Shown: positions 1 through 9,136, counted from the stretch's first letter. The stretch is 64,000 nt of DNA from Gordonibacter faecis (GCF_030077735.1 NZ_JASJEU010000013.1:258439-322438); one strand, 5' to 3'. Notes: generated by a model from the sequence alone, not told the origin. A program made the numbers and translations.

Positions 1-471
1 GGCCTTCATACCGATGGTATGAATTGGGATCGAGGAGCGAATGCATACTTCCTGATAATGGTGTGTGCTCCAAGATTTTGAGAAGGTGGAATACATCGAA
101 AGAGGGGGCTCGGCTTGGGCGGGACGTGTGCAGCTTTGACGTTTGAACTGGGAAAATCATCTCTCCTTTTACATTAGTTGCTCTGCGGGGGGAAACGATG
201 GTTTACCTGAAGAGGGCGCAGAAAAAGTTGCTCTTCAATAGCAGTGAGCCCGTGAAGTCTGAGGGGGAACAGGTTGTTTTAACCGGACGTGAGGATCGGG
301 GGCGTACCGGCCCGGTAACACCGTTTCCTCGCATCGGCGTTTGTTATGGAAGCACGGTATCGTCGGGCGTGTGGCGTCTGCGTTTCCCTGACGAAACGGT
401 TGGTGCGAAAGATTGAACGTTCTGTTTCTGCGGATCAGAGCTACAAGTGGAATACGTGCAAGGGGGTTTCG
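1..471. other. Upstream region of the catabolic block
   Basis: No convincing gene is seen here. An 8-bp perfect inverted repeat, TTCATACC-gat-GGTATGAA, lies at 5-23 and could be an operator for something to the left or right. An open frame runs from 346 into the MFS gene, but its first 42 codons look like translated leader and lack a ribosome binding site. The transport gene is therefore taken to start at 472. Confidence 0.4.
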
Positions 472-2976
472 ATGGGCTACGCGCGCAAACAAGATGAATC
501 ACAGTGGGGCACAGGTCGCACGTCGAAAAACGGAGCCAAGATATCACTGTTGCTGAGTGGCGATGACGGAATGGTGCAAACGGCGCTCATCTCTCCGCTC
601 TTGGCTAGTATCGCGATAGCGTATCCGGATGCCACTGAGCTTATGCTCGATCAAGCAATGTCGGTAACGGCAATGACCATGTTGCCTGCCATGCTGTGCT
701 CAAGCGTTCTTGCTCGCTATTTCAACAAGAAAAAGCTCATCATGTTCGGCACGCTGTTGTTCATGCTTGCCGGCTTATCGGCGATGTTTGCACCGAACAT
801 GGTCATTTTGGTGCTGACGCGCGCGATCCTTGGTATTGGAGCGGGCATCGCGTTTCCGCTGGTGCCTTCATCGATTGCCTACCTATTCAATGAGCATGAG
901 AAGAACCAAATGCTCGGATGGATGAATGCGTGCGGTTCGCTCCTCTCATTCACGTTGAGCATGGCGGCTGGATGGGTTGCGCTTGTCAACTGGAAACTTG
1001 CCTTTCTCTTCTATCTCATCTTTGTTCCGATTCTTGTGTTGCAAGCGATTTTTCTGCCGGATTTTAAGCCCGAGAAAAAGGAGGCGATCGACAGGGGGCT
1101 TCGCAAAGAGCCACTGAATTGGAAGATGTGGCTCGTTGGCATAGGCATGCTTTTGTTCATGGTCCTTGCGATGGTTGCAACGTTCAAATTATCTTTGTTT
1201 GTTGAACTTAACGGTTTGGGTACGTCGGCCGACAGCGGAACAGGCGTGTCCTGCATGACTTGCGCCTCGTTTCTTATTAGTTTGTTTTTTGCGACGTATT
1301 TCGAAAAGCTTACACGGTTCGCTCCGGTTGTCTCGTTGTGCTTCGCCGGTGCTGCGTTCATTACGCTTTCGGTTTCAGAAAGCATCCCCGCTGTGTTCGC
1401 CGGTATGGTTTTGCTGGGATTCTGCATGGGAACCATCAACCCGTTCTTTATGTCGACCATGTCACGTGTTGCTCCTGATACGCGAAAAACGCTCGGCATG
1501 ACCATGATGTGCATCTTTCAGCTGGGCGGGCAGATTTTTACCCCGTACTACATGATGCTGGTCGGATCTCTCGGTTTTTCGTCCGAACGTTCCCTGTTTG
1601 GTTTTACGGCGGGCCTGTTCATTGTGGCAGCTGTTGTCGTGGCTGTATTCGCTCTTTACGCAACGGCGAAGGAAAGGAGGCGGCTGACACCTTTGTACCG
1701 GAATGCAGCTTATCTGCTGCGTTGTCTGTTTGAAGTATTTAGGAGGGGTTCAATGTCAAGTATTGCTAAAGCCTTAAACATGAAAGAGGCTTGGGGCGTG
1801 TATGCGCTTTATGTCATGGTTGCAGGTGCGGGAGCGGTGACACCTGCCCTGGCTGCCTTTGGTGCGGCGTTTCCGGATGCCAACCCGGTTACTATCAGCC
1901 TGATTCAAAGTCTGCCGTCTCTTACAACTATTATTGGTACGTTGTTCATCGGGGCTGTTGCGGGCAAGAAGATACCGTTTAAAGTAGCCGGCATCATAGC
2001 GCTTGTTGTGTACTTCGTTTTCGGGTGCCTACCTGCGGTGTGGAACGACTCGCTCACCTCAATTCTTATCGCGCGAGCGCTGGTCGGATTTGGTATGGGC
2101 ATGGTGTCGCCTTTGGGCGCGGCAATCTTCCTGCGCCTTGTCGATAACAAGCAAGAGCGCTCCAAGTACCTTGGTCGTGGTGGAGCTATGCAGCAAGCAG
2201 GTTGTGTTGTACTGACACTGCTCGGTGGCTTTTTATGCGCGATCGACTGGCGTCTAACATTTTGGGCGTATGGTCTTGCTCTTGTCGCGCTTCTCATTTT
2301 TGTCATCTGCTTCAAGGAGCCCCCGTCGCTTGCTGAAGAGGCGGCTGCAAAAGGCACCTCGGAAGAGAAGTCGCGCATTCCTGGAACGGCTTGGTTCTTC
2401 ATCGTTATCTTCCTGCTTGCCCAGGTGGTGTGCAGCCCAACTATGATGAACTTCTCAATGCTGATGGCAACTAACATTCCAGGCGAAGATCCAACAACGG
2501 TAGCAGGTATCGCAGGCACGCTCCTTTCGGTGTTTGTGCTTGCGGGTGTTGTCTCTTCGGTGCTCATGGACAAGCTGATAGGCCTGTTCGGGAAATATAC
2601 CGGAGCGGTTGCCCTAGCAATTACGCTTATTGGTAACATCATTATTGCTAACGCCAATTCAGTCGCGCTGTTTACTATTGGCATCCTTGTATTCGGCTTC
2701 GGTTGGTGTCTTGTTATTCCTGTTATTAACCTTGAGTGCGGCAATGTGACCAACAAAGCAGGCCTTGCAATGGTTGCCTCGCTTGTCATGGTTGCGATGA
2801 ACCTCGGCAACTTCGTTGCCTCCTACTACATGGGTGCCGTGTTCTCAGTCGTGGGAAACAATCCGTCGATGTGTCTGATTGTCGACTCGGCTGCATTTGC
2901 CATTCTTGCTATCGCATGGGCGGTCTTCAACATGCGGAATAAAGCATGGATGAAAGACAGTTCTTCGGAGAATTAG
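472..2976 (+). CDS. Double-length (tandem) MFS transporter
   Basis: This membrane carrier of 834 residues contains two complete major facilitator units in one frame. The first spans residues about 20-415 and the second about 428-834, each with roughly 12 hydrophobic segments. The first unit shows an ARYFNKKK loop and a GIGAGIAFPLVPS segment, and the second a GFGMGMVSPLGAA segment. ATG 472 follows AGGGGG at 461-466. A second start signal lies inside: AGGAGG at 1741-1746 before ATG 1753. The joining stretch (about 1670-1750) reads like a translated intergenic gap, with a TGA one base out of frame at 1685. It may be two genes fused by a single-base indel, a true fusion, or a sequence error. Its place before an oxidoreductase suggests uptake of the substrate and export of the product. 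Substrate unknown. Confidence 0.8.
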   Translation: MGYARKQDESQWGTGRTSKNGAKISLLLSGDDGMVQTALISPLLASIAIAYPDATELMLDQAMSVTAMTMLPAMLCSSVLARYFNKKKLIMFGTLLFMLAGLSAMFAPNMVILVLTRAILGIGAGIAFPLVPSSIAYLFNEHEKNQMLGWMNACGSLLSFTLSMAAGWVALVNWKLAFLFYLIFVPILVLQAIFLPDFKPEKKEAIDRGLRKEPLNWKMWLVGIGMLLFMVLAMVATFKLSLFVELNGLGTSADSGTGVSCMTCASFLISLFFATYFEKLTRFAPVVSLCFAGAAFITLSVSESIPAVFAGMVLLGFCMGTINPFFMSTMSRVAPDTRKTLGMTMMCIFQLGGQIFTPYYMMLVGSLGFSSERSLFGFTAGLFIVAAVVVAVFALYATAKERRRLTPLYRNAAYLLRCLFEVFRRGSMSSIAKALNMKEAWGVYALYVMVAGAGAVTPALAAFGAAFPDANPVTISLIQSLPSLTTIIGTLFIGAVAGKKIPFKVAGIIALVVYFVFGCLPAVWNDSLTSILIARALVGFGMGMVSPLGAAIFLRLVDNKQERSKYLGRGGAMQQAGCVVLTLLGGFLCAIDWRLTFWAYGLALVALLIFVICFKEPPSLAEEAAAKGTSEEKSRIPGTAWFFIVIFLLAQVVCSPTMMNFSMLMATNIPGEDPTTVAGIAGTLLSVFVLAGVVSSVLMDKLIGLFGKYTGAVALAITLIGNIIIANANSVALFTIGILVFGFGWCLVIPVINLECGNVTNKAGLAMVASLVMVAMNLGNFVASYYMGAVFSVVGNNPSMCLIVDSAAFAILAIAWAVFNMRNKAWMKDSSSEN

Positions 2977-3080
2977 CGTTCGGCAGTCTTGCAGGGCTGT
3001 TTGGCAAAACCGCAGAGACGAAGCGCAGCTGGGCGGCACGCATGCTTAGGCCGTCCAGCGCGCGAAAGATTGGAGAAGCA

Positions 3081-5384
3081 ATGGCATTCGGAACAATCAC
3101 AACGCCGATATCATGGCAAGAGGGGGACTATACCGTCACGCGCACCAACTCGTGGTCACCTCCGGGAGATCATCCGACGGGCGCAGGCATGCTTCTGTAT
3201 GTGAAAGACGGCATTCTGGAGAAGGTGGAGGGAGATCCTGAGCAGTCTATCACCAAAGGTGCGCTGCCCATTCGCATGCTGTCGTTACCGGAATACGTAT
3301 ATAGCCCCTACCGGATTCTGCATCCCATGAAGCGCGCACGCGACAAGCGTGGTGACGATACGGCATGGGAACAAGTGTCTTGGGATGAGGCATACGACCT
3401 GATCGTTGCTAACGTTCGTCGCTGCACTGAACAGTATGGGTCTAACTCCATTGCGACGTTTGTTGGAACCGGTCGCGAGGCTGGCAACTGGGGTCCCACT
3501 ATGTCGTGCCGAGTATTCAATAGCCCTAACATTGTATACATGCAATCGGGCTGGTCGTGCTACGGCCCCCGCATGGCATGCACATCCTACGTGCTGGGGG
3601 CACCGTATCCTGAGCTCGATTATGCGTCTCAGTATCCAACGAGTTACGAAGATCCTCGTTGGCGACGCCCTGAAGTCATTCTTATATGGGGCAAAGAGCC
3701 TTTGAAGTCGAACCCTGACGGGTTCTGGGGACACTCGATTGTTGATATGTATGCCATGGGCACGAAGTTCATCGTTGTCGATCCTCGTTTGACCTGGGAG
3801 GCTGCTCGTGCTGAGATATGGCTTCAGGTGCGTCCTGGCACCGATGCAGCGCTCGGCATGGCGTTTTGCAACGTGATCATTTCAGAGGATCTGTACGATC
3901 ACGATTTTGTTGAGAAGTGGTGTTTCGGATTCGATCAGTTCGCCGAGCGCGTGCAGACGATGAGTCCGGCCGAAGCGGCGAAGATATGTGAAGTGCCGGA
4001 AGAAAAGATCGTCGAAGCGGCGCGCATGTACGCCAAGGCAAACCCAGCAGCTTTACAGTGGGGCCTCGCCGTTGACCAGAAGCCTAACGGAATTCAGATG
4101 GGTTTCTGCTGCCTAGCTATGATGGCAATAACCGGAAACATCGACAACCCTGGCGGCAACATTATGGGCGCTATCGATATTGGCGGTTTAGGTTCGGGCT
4201 ATACCGACCTCGACCCGCAGAGCAAGGTCAATGAGATGGTGGGTGTCGACGAATATCCCGCGATGGTGAGAACGCAGCAGTTCACCCATCCCGATACCGT
4301 GCTCGACGAGCTAGAAAAAGAGGACTCTCTCTTCCATATGGGCTTTTTCACAAGCGCAAACGCTATAGCGAACCCGTGTAACCTTCCCAAGCGGTGGGAG
4401 AATGCACTCAATAAGCTTGAGTTCAACGTTGTTATGGATATCGTTATGACGCCAACAGCTGAGGCGGTATGCGACCTGTTCTTGCCCGTTAACACCTACG
4501 CCGAGCGCGACATGTACGTGGCGACTCACTACGGCGCATGCGGGACGTGGATAGGTGCAATTAAAAAGGCTATCACGGTAGGTGAGGCAAAGTCCGACAT
4601 TACCATCATGCGCGAACTTGGGAGCCGCTTGCGCCCGGAACTTTGGGACCAGTACAAAACCGATATCGAGTACATTGACGACCAGAAACTCTGCACATTA
4701 AAGACGCCTGATGGGCGGCCGCTCGCCATGCAGGATCTGTTCGACCATGGCAGCTATCACGTAGATTACGAGTATAAAAAATACGAGAAAGGCTTATTGC
4801 GTCCCGACGGACAACCTGGTTTCATGACGCCGACCGGCCGTATTGAACTGTACTCTACCATGCTTGAGGCATGGGGCGATGACCCTTTGCCGTATTACGA
4901 GGAACCGCCGACCTCCCCGCTTACAACGCCGGAATACGCCGAAAAGTATCCCATGGTGCTCTCGACGGGAGCACGAACCTGGTCCTATTTCCATTCCGAA
5001 CAGCGCCACGTGCCGCTACTTCGTGAAGTAGAGCCCTGGCCGCTTGTGGACATCAATCCCAAAGATGCCGAGAAATACGGTTTGCACGACGGGGAGTGGG
5101 TCTGGCTTGAAAACGACAATGGGCGTTGCAAGATGAAGCTTTCGGTTCAACCGGGACAGAAAGAGGGTGCACTCGCTTCTCAGCATGGTTGGTGGTATCC
5201 AGAGCGCGAGGCCTCATCGCCGTCGCTGTTCGATGTATACGAAGTGAACGTCAATAACCTGGTGCCGTACAAGACGATTGGCAAGCTGGGCTGGGGTGCG
5301 CCTTTCAAATGCCTCATGTGCAAGATATACAAGGCAGAGCCCTCCGTAGATATCGACAAAATCGAGGAGGTCTACCATGGCTAA
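3081..5384 (+). CDS. Molybdopterin oxidoreductase, catalytic subunit (DMSO reductase family)
   Basis: A 767-residue bis-molybdopterin enzyme. Family landmarks are an SWDEAYDLI segment, VVDPRLTWEAARA, a GNIDNPGGN segment in the middle, and a C-terminal dinucleotide-binding part with DAEKYGLHDGEWV. It lacks the N-terminal iron-sulfur CxxCxxxC motif of nitrate reductase or formate dehydrogenase, and it lacks a Tat signal. In this it resembles the pyrogallol transhydroxylase and catechol dehydroxylase branch. Cys160 in the WSCYGPRMA segment is a candidate molybdenum ligand. ATG 3081 is chosen for the GGAG upstream. An upstream start at 2946 would overlap the transporter and has no ribosome site. 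The stop overlaps the next gene by 8 bases. Inference: cytoplasmic reductive dehydroxylation or transhydroxylation of an aromatic compound; substrate unknown. Confidence 0.85.
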   Translation: MAFGTITTPISWQEGDYTVTRTNSWSPPGDHPTGAGMLLYVKDGILEKVEGDPEQSITKGALPIRMLSLPEYVYSPYRILHPMKRARDKRGDDTAWEQVSWDEAYDLIVANVRRCTEQYGSNSIATFVGTGREAGNWGPTMSCRVFNSPNIVYMQSGWSCYGPRMACTSYVLGAPYPELDYASQYPTSYEDPRWRRPEVILIWGKEPLKSNPDGFWGHSIVDMYAMGTKFIVVDPRLTWEAARAEIWLQVRPGTDAALGMAFCNVIISEDLYDHDFVEKWCFGFDQFAERVQTMSPAEAAKICEVPEEKIVEAARMYAKANPAALQWGLAVDQKPNGIQMGFCCLAMMAITGNIDNPGGNIMGAIDIGGLGSGYTDLDPQSKVNEMVGVDEYPAMVRTQQFTHPDTVLDELEKEDSLFHMGFFTSANAIANPCNLPKRWENALNKLEFNVVMDIVMTPTAEAVCDLFLPVNTYAERDMYVATHYGACGTWIGAIKKAITVGEAKSDITIMRELGSRLRPELWDQYKTDIEYIDDQKLCTLKTPDGRPLAMQDLFDHGSYHVDYEYKKYEKGLLRPDGQPGFMTPTGRIELYSTMLEAWGDDPLPYYEEPPTSPLTTPEYAEKYPMVLSTGARTWSYFHSEQRHVPLLREVEPWPLVDINPKDAEKYGLHDGEWVWLENDNGRCKMKLSVQPGQKEGALASQHGWWYPEREASSPSLFDVYEVNVNNLVPYKTIGKLGWGAPFKCLMCKIYKAEPSVDIDKIEEVYHG

Positions 5385-5712
5385 AAAGGGACTCATGATC
5401 GACTACTTGCTGTGTACGGGATGCCATTCTTGCGAAGTGTCCTGCAAACTGGAAAAAGGTCTTCCGACCGGGAAATATGGCATTAAGCTTGCCGAAGACA
5501 AACCGTGGCAGATTGACGAGGATACATGGGAGTATAAGTGGATTCCCGTTCCAACCCAGCTCTGCGATTTGTGCGAGGAACGTACGGCTGCGGGCAAGGT
5601 GCCAAGTTGTGTGCTTCATTGCTGCTCGCACTGTATGCATTATGGCGATATGGAAGAGTTGGCGAAGGAAATGGCCGAACTTGATCGCAAAGCCGTGCTG
5701 TTCACCGTGTAA
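5377..5712 (+). CDS. 4Fe-4S ferredoxin-type partner subunit
   Basis: A 111-residue protein that probably passes electrons to the molybdopterin enzyme encoded just upstream. Ten cysteines are visible: C13, C16, C19 and C23 in a classic CxxCxxCxxxC cluster motif, then C63, C66, C78, C82, C83 and C86. This suggests at least two iron-sulfur clusters. No signal peptide or membrane segment is seen, so the complex should be cytoplasmic. It starts inside the end of the upstream gene (ATGgcTAA overlap) after a GGAGG site, which indicates translational coupling. It is shorter than the electron subunits of respiratory oxidoreductases, and no membrane anchor gene follows. The electron donor is therefore not evident. 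Confidence 0.85.
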   Translation: MAKKGLMIDYLLCTGCHSCEVSCKLEKGLPTGKYGIKLAEDKPWQIDEDTWEYKWIPVPTQLCDLCEERTAAGKVPSCVLHCCSHCMHYGDMEELAKEMAELDRKAVLFTV

Positions 5713-5802
5713 GCGGGCGTATGGAAGAGAGTGGTTTTGCGGGGGCCTTCGCGGTGAGAAGGATGCTGGCGAAGGCTTCCCGTTTGAAAAAAGGAGGTTT
5801 TG

Positions 5803-6012
5803 ATGACGAAGGACGAGTTTCTTGCATTGACGGAAGAAGAGCAACTCTCCTGGTTGACCGAACAGACCGATGGCGGCCGCGAGGTGGTCGACATCTGCGA
5901 GGAGATGGGTTGCACGCGTGCTGACCTTCAAGGGTTTGGCTATACCTGGGCCCTGGGACAGTGGCGCTATCTTTCCATGAAAGACCGCGCATCGGTAGTA
6001 GCGCAAAACTAG
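5803..6012 (+). CDS. Small acidic protein of the oxidoreductase operon
   Basis: A 69-residue protein with no recognised domain. It is acidic and predicted soluble, beginning MTKDEFLALTEEEQ and ending in a WALGQWRYLSMKDR segment. A strong AAAGGAGG site precedes ATG 5803; the overlapping TTG at 5800 is a less likely start. It lies 90 bases after the ferredoxin gene and before a strong hairpin, so it is probably the last gene of the operon. It may be an assembly factor or small regulator, but nothing in the sequence proves this. Confidence 0.6.
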   Translation: MTKDEFLALTEEEQLSWLTEQTDGGREVVDICEEMGCTRADLQGFGYTWALGQWRYLSMKDRASVVAQN

Positions 6013-6021
6013 AACCGAAAA

Positions 6022-6062
6022 AGGTGTCTGAAGGCGCACTCGGTCGGTGCCTTCAGACACCT
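6022..6062 (+). terminator. Hairpin after the oxidoreductase operon
   Basis: A perfect 14-bp stem, AGGTGTCTGAAGGC (6022-6035) with its complement at 6049-6062, and a 13-base loop. No T-run follows on the plus strand. A TTTTT follows on the minus strand, so the structure would also work as a terminator in that direction. Confidence 0.65.
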
Positions 6063-6304
6063 GAGCAGCAGGTTGGGAAAGGGTATAGGTGGAGGTGTTG
6101 TGTTTTAGGCTGTCTATGTCTTTTTAGGATAAGGTAGACAAGAATAGACAAGGGGAGAGAATTCGAAATTCGCATTGTATTACCTATGAGTGTCGTTGAA
6201 TATGATAGGCTCAGGGTCTAAAACATACGTTGTGCTGCGCCTTTTTCGGTCATCCATTCTGGGTGAAACTTTCGTGTGGTTACCCATTATCACTGATGGC
6301 GCTC

Positions 6305-6364
6305 AGTGCGACGGACTCTTGTATATAACGTAGTTGTGAGAAGCGGTTTTACCTAGTGCGACGG
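6305..6364. promoter_or_regulatory. Paired direct repeats in the LuxR upstream region
   Basis: The 378-base gap before the LuxR gene contains AGTGCGACGG twice, at 6305-6314 and 6355-6364. The spacing is exactly 50 bases, close to five helical turns. They could be binding sites for the LuxR protein itself. No clear -35/-10 pair was identified in the gap. Confidence 0.35.
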
Positions 6365-6390
6365 GGCTCAATCAGGGGGTGGCTTCAGGG

Positions 6391-7950
6391 ATGGAGCGCG
6401 CAACAAAAAATGTCGTAGATACTGCCGCAACAAGGAATAAGGACTTGGTGGGCGATCCTGAAAACGGTTTGGTGCTCTTGCCCTTATGTGATATTGCGGG
6501 GTATTCCTGTTTCGTTGCATGGGCATTTACCGTAGGCTGGGATAAGGGCGTAGTGCCGCTTGGGGACAGCGGGGAACTCGATTTCCTTATTCTGAGGTGC
6601 GCGCTTTTTGGTGGCGTTGCTTTGGCGACATGTTTTCTGCTTTTTACCGGTCGCTTGGCCTTCGCTGGACTTCGCAATAAAATTTGGGAGGCATTGGTTC
6701 CAGCGCTCTGCATGGGGCTTGCGGTTACGCTTTTTGTGCCTCTTCCCTTTGAAATTACGCTCATGCTTTGGTTTGTTGCGGGAGCCGGTCAGGCTGCAAC
6801 ATTTTTTCTTTGGGGAGCAAGGTTTAAAGTTTTGTCCCACAAACAGCAGCTTTATACCGTTTGCGGAGCTTTTGCCGTGGGCGGTTTGGTGCTCTCAGTG
6901 TTTCCTTTTGTGGATCAGTCGGTTGTGTCCCCTACGGTTACCATACTTCCCGTGGCATCATATGGTTTTATGCGCTTGGCCTACCAGAGGTACGCTGGCA
7001 GGAAAGAAGAAACTGCAGAGTGGAAAGCGCCCGTAACCTTTTCCGGTGGTGTGAAAAAGTTGCGGGAACAGATTCCTTTTGATGAAGATCGCCGCTCCAT
7101 TATTCTTAAAGGGCTTTTTACGCTGCTCTATTCAATAGCGCTTGGATTTGTGGCATGCGCCGCTTTAGCGGATTGGCTCTATCCGGCAAACGGTGTCGTC
7201 ATTGGGTTCGGGAATGCAATCGCTGCCTTGATCATGGTGATCGTGCTAAGCGATCGTGAGCGCGATGTGTGCAATGTATTGCCAAAGCTGTTTCTGCCGG
7301 TCACGAGCTTTTGTTATCTGTTCTTGGGAATTCTTTGGCCGACGGAGTGGGTTCTCATATGCGCTGCCATCCTTTTTGTTCTGTTTGGGTGCTATGAGAT
7401 ACTAAATGCGCATACGGCGTACGCGTATTCATCCTACGACTCCGTGCGATGCTTGTGGGAGTTGTACTCATCGAAAGCGGGCAACTCGGTTGGATTCATT
7501 CTTGGATGGATTTTCGCAACGGGAAGTTTATACCTCTTAGAGGCGGATACGACGATACTTTTGGCTTTGTGCTTCTTTATGGTGTCGATTGCGGTGGTGA
7601 TCGACACGGCATTATTCAAGAAAATGAAGTTGGAGTTTCACGAGGTCGTTGTCGACAATGAACCTACGTTGGAGGTACTTGATTCGAAGGCCATTGAGTC
7701 AGTTATTCAAGGTAAGGGAAGGTGGAGTCGTACGTGCGATGAACTTGCGGAGCTCTACAAGCTATCCCCTCGCCAAAAGGAGATATTCCTATTGCTCGCA
7801 CGAGGGCGCAATGTACAGTTCATTCGTGATGAACTGGTCTTATCAACTCCGACGGTCAAGAGCCATATCTATAACATCTACCAGAAAATGGACATTCATT
7901 CCCACCAGGAACTGATCGACCTTGTGGAAAACAAGGTAAAGGGATCGTGA
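6391..7950 (+). CDS. Membrane-bound LuxR-family regulator
   Basis: A 519-residue regulator. The first 430 or so residues form about 12 hydrophobic helices like a degenerate MFS carrier. The C-terminus (about 455-515) is a LuxR-type helix-turn-helix, seen in LSPRQKEIFLLLARGRN and TPTVKSHIYNIYQKM. This architecture is frequent in Eggerthellaceae, where such genes sit beside substrate-inducible oxidoreductase operons. By analogy it probably senses the substrate at the membrane and activates the operon at 472-6012. ATG 6391 is preferred to GTG 6379 because AGGGGG lies at a workable distance only for the former. Confidence 0.85.
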   Translation: MERATKNVVDTAATRNKDLVGDPENGLVLLPLCDIAGYSCFVAWAFTVGWDKGVVPLGDSGELDFLILRCALFGGVALATCFLLFTGRLAFAGLRNKIWEALVPALCMGLAVTLFVPLPFEITLMLWFVAGAGQAATFFLWGARFKVLSHKQQLYTVCGAFAVGGLVLSVFPFVDQSVVSPTVTILPVASYGFMRLAYQRYAGRKEETAEWKAPVTFSGGVKKLREQIPFDEDRRSIILKGLFTLLYSIALGFVACAALADWLYPANGVVIGFGNAIAALIMVIVLSDRERDVCNVLPKLFLPVTSFCYLFLGILWPTEWVLICAAILFVLFGCYEILNAHTAYAYSSYDSVRCLWELYSSKAGNSVGFILGWIFATGSLYLLEADTTILLALCFFMVSIAVVIDTALFKKMKLEFHEVVVDNEPTLEVLDSKAIESVIQGKGRWSRTCDELAELYKLSPRQKEIFLLLARGRNVQFIRDELVLSTPTVKSHIYNIYQKMDIHSHQELIDLVENKVKGS

Positions 7951-8003
7951 GGTGCGGGTTGGGGTCGATGGTGATCGGTACTCAACCGAAAAGGGAGGTT
8001 CTT

Positions 8004-8189
8004 ATGTGCGGTTACCTTTGCACCGGTTGTGGAAGATGTAGGGGCGAGGTAAAGGGTACCAAACCCTACGGAACCTGTTTGATTTGCGGTACTGTAAATG
8101 ATTTGCAGGCAAAGGTTTGCTTAAAATGCGGTAGTGTCCTTGTACCGCCTCCGGGAGTGACGCTTGAAATTAAGCTGAAAAAGTGCTGA
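8004..8189 (+). CDS. Small cysteine-rich zinc-ribbon-like protein
   Basis: A 61-residue protein with nine cysteines: C2, C6, C9, C12, C25, C28, C39, C42 and C61. The CTGCGRC, CLICG and CLKCG pairs look like metal-binding knuckles. ATG 8004 follows GGGAGG, 53 bases after the LuxR stop; longer in-frame starts lack a site. It could bind zinc or an iron-sulfur cluster and may belong with the oxidoreductase locus. Function not recognised. Confidence 0.65.
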   Translation: MCGYLCTGCGRCRGEVKGTKPYGTCLICGTVNDLQAKVCLKCGSVLVPPPGVTLEIKLKKC

Positions 8190-8218
8190 TCAGTTGAGCT
8201 TACTGGTGTAGTGGACAC

Positions 8219-8249
8219 GAAGGGGCCGCTGGTTGCTCGCGGCCCCTTC
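8219..8249. terminator. Bidirectional hairpin between convergent genes
   Basis: An 11-bp GC-rich stem, GAAGGGGCCGC (8219-8229) with its complement at 8239-8249. It lies between the zinc-ribbon gene and the convergent SDR gene. No long T-run is present. Confidence 0.65.
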
Positions 8250-8257
8250 TGCTTCCG

Positions 8258-9136
8258 TTATCCGTTTACTACCATGCCGCCGTTTATGTGGATGACTTGG
8301 CCGGAGATGTAGCTGGAGTCTTCGCTGGCCAGGAACACGTAGGCGGGGGCTAGTTCGTAGGGCTGGCCGGGGCGACCCATGGGGGTTTCTTGGCCGAAGG
8401 TGCGCACCTTCTCGCTGTCGGGGCCGTAGGACGCCGGGTTCAGCGGCGACCAGATGGGGCCGGGGGCGACGGCGTTCACGCGGATGCCGCGCTTGACCAG
8501 TTCCTCGTTCTCGGACAGCGAGCGTGTGAACGCGGTGATGGCGCCCTTCGTGGCCGAGTAATCCAGCAGCTGTGGCGAGCCTTGGTAAGCCGTCACCGAG
8601 GTGGTGTTCACAATGGTGCCGCCCTGCGGCAAATGGGGGAGCGCGGCCTTCACCAGGAAAAACATGCTGAAGATGTTGGTCTGGAACGTGCGAACCAGCT
8701 GGGCTTGCGACACGTCCAGGATGCTCGCCTGAGGCGTCTGCTCGCCAGCGTCGTTCACCAGCACATCGAGGTGGCCCCATTCGTCCACCACACGCTTGAC
8801 CACGCTTTGACAGAACCCTTCGTCGCCCACGTCGCCCTTGAACACGAGGGCGCGCCGGCCGAGTTCGCGGATGCGATCGGCCACGGCCTGCGCATCGTCA
8901 TCAGAGGAATAGTACACGAGGGCCACGTCGGCACCCTCCTTGGCGAACGCGATGGCGGCCGCGGCGCCAATGCCGCTATCGCCCCCGGTCACGAGGGCGG
9001 CCTTGCCCTCAAGCTTGCCGGCCGCGCGGTAGGAATCGCTTTCCAACTGCGGCTTCGGGTCCACGTTCGCGCGGACATCGTCCATGGCATAGCCCGCCTT
9101 CGGGGCCTGAGTTTCCAGTGTTGCGGTTGCAGGCAT
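8258..9136 (-). CDS. Short-chain dehydrogenase/reductase (YghA-like)
   Basis: A 292-residue NAD(P)-dependent oxidoreductase of the classical SDR fold. The cofactor motif TGGDSGIG is at 50-57, and the catalytic residues are Ser180, Tyr193 and Lys197 (YSATK). NDAG stands at 128-131 where NNAG or NVAG is usual. The 45-residue N-terminal extension and the sequence GQETPMGRPGQPYELAP match the stress-associated YghA/general stress protein 39 branch. The start at 9136 has AAAGGAGG upstream; longer reading is not supported. It is a single gene convergent with the catabolic block. Substrate not predictable. Confidence 0.88.
   Translation of the reverse strand: MPATATLETQAPKAGYAMDDVRANVDPKPQLESDSYRAAGKLEGKAALVTGGDSGIGAAAAIAFAKEGADVALVYYSSDDDAQAVADRIRELGRRALVFKGDVGDEGFCQSVVKRVVDEWGHLDVLVNDAGEQTPQASILDVSQAQLVRTFQTNIFSMFFLVKAALPHLPQGGTIVNTTSVTAYQGSPQLLDYSATKGAITAFTRSLSENEELVKRGIRVNAVAPGPIWSPLNPASYGPDSEKVRTFGQETPMGRPGQPYELAPAYVFLASEDSSYISGQVIHINGGMVVNG

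Noticed and set aside
2946..3080. Longer N-terminus of the molybdopterin enzyme
   Set aside because: No ribosome site, overlaps the transporter; ATG 3081 has GGAG.
6022..6062. Attenuator or riboswitch for the LuxR gene
   Set aside because: A simple perfect hairpin right after a stop codon; no aptamer-like conserved blocks.
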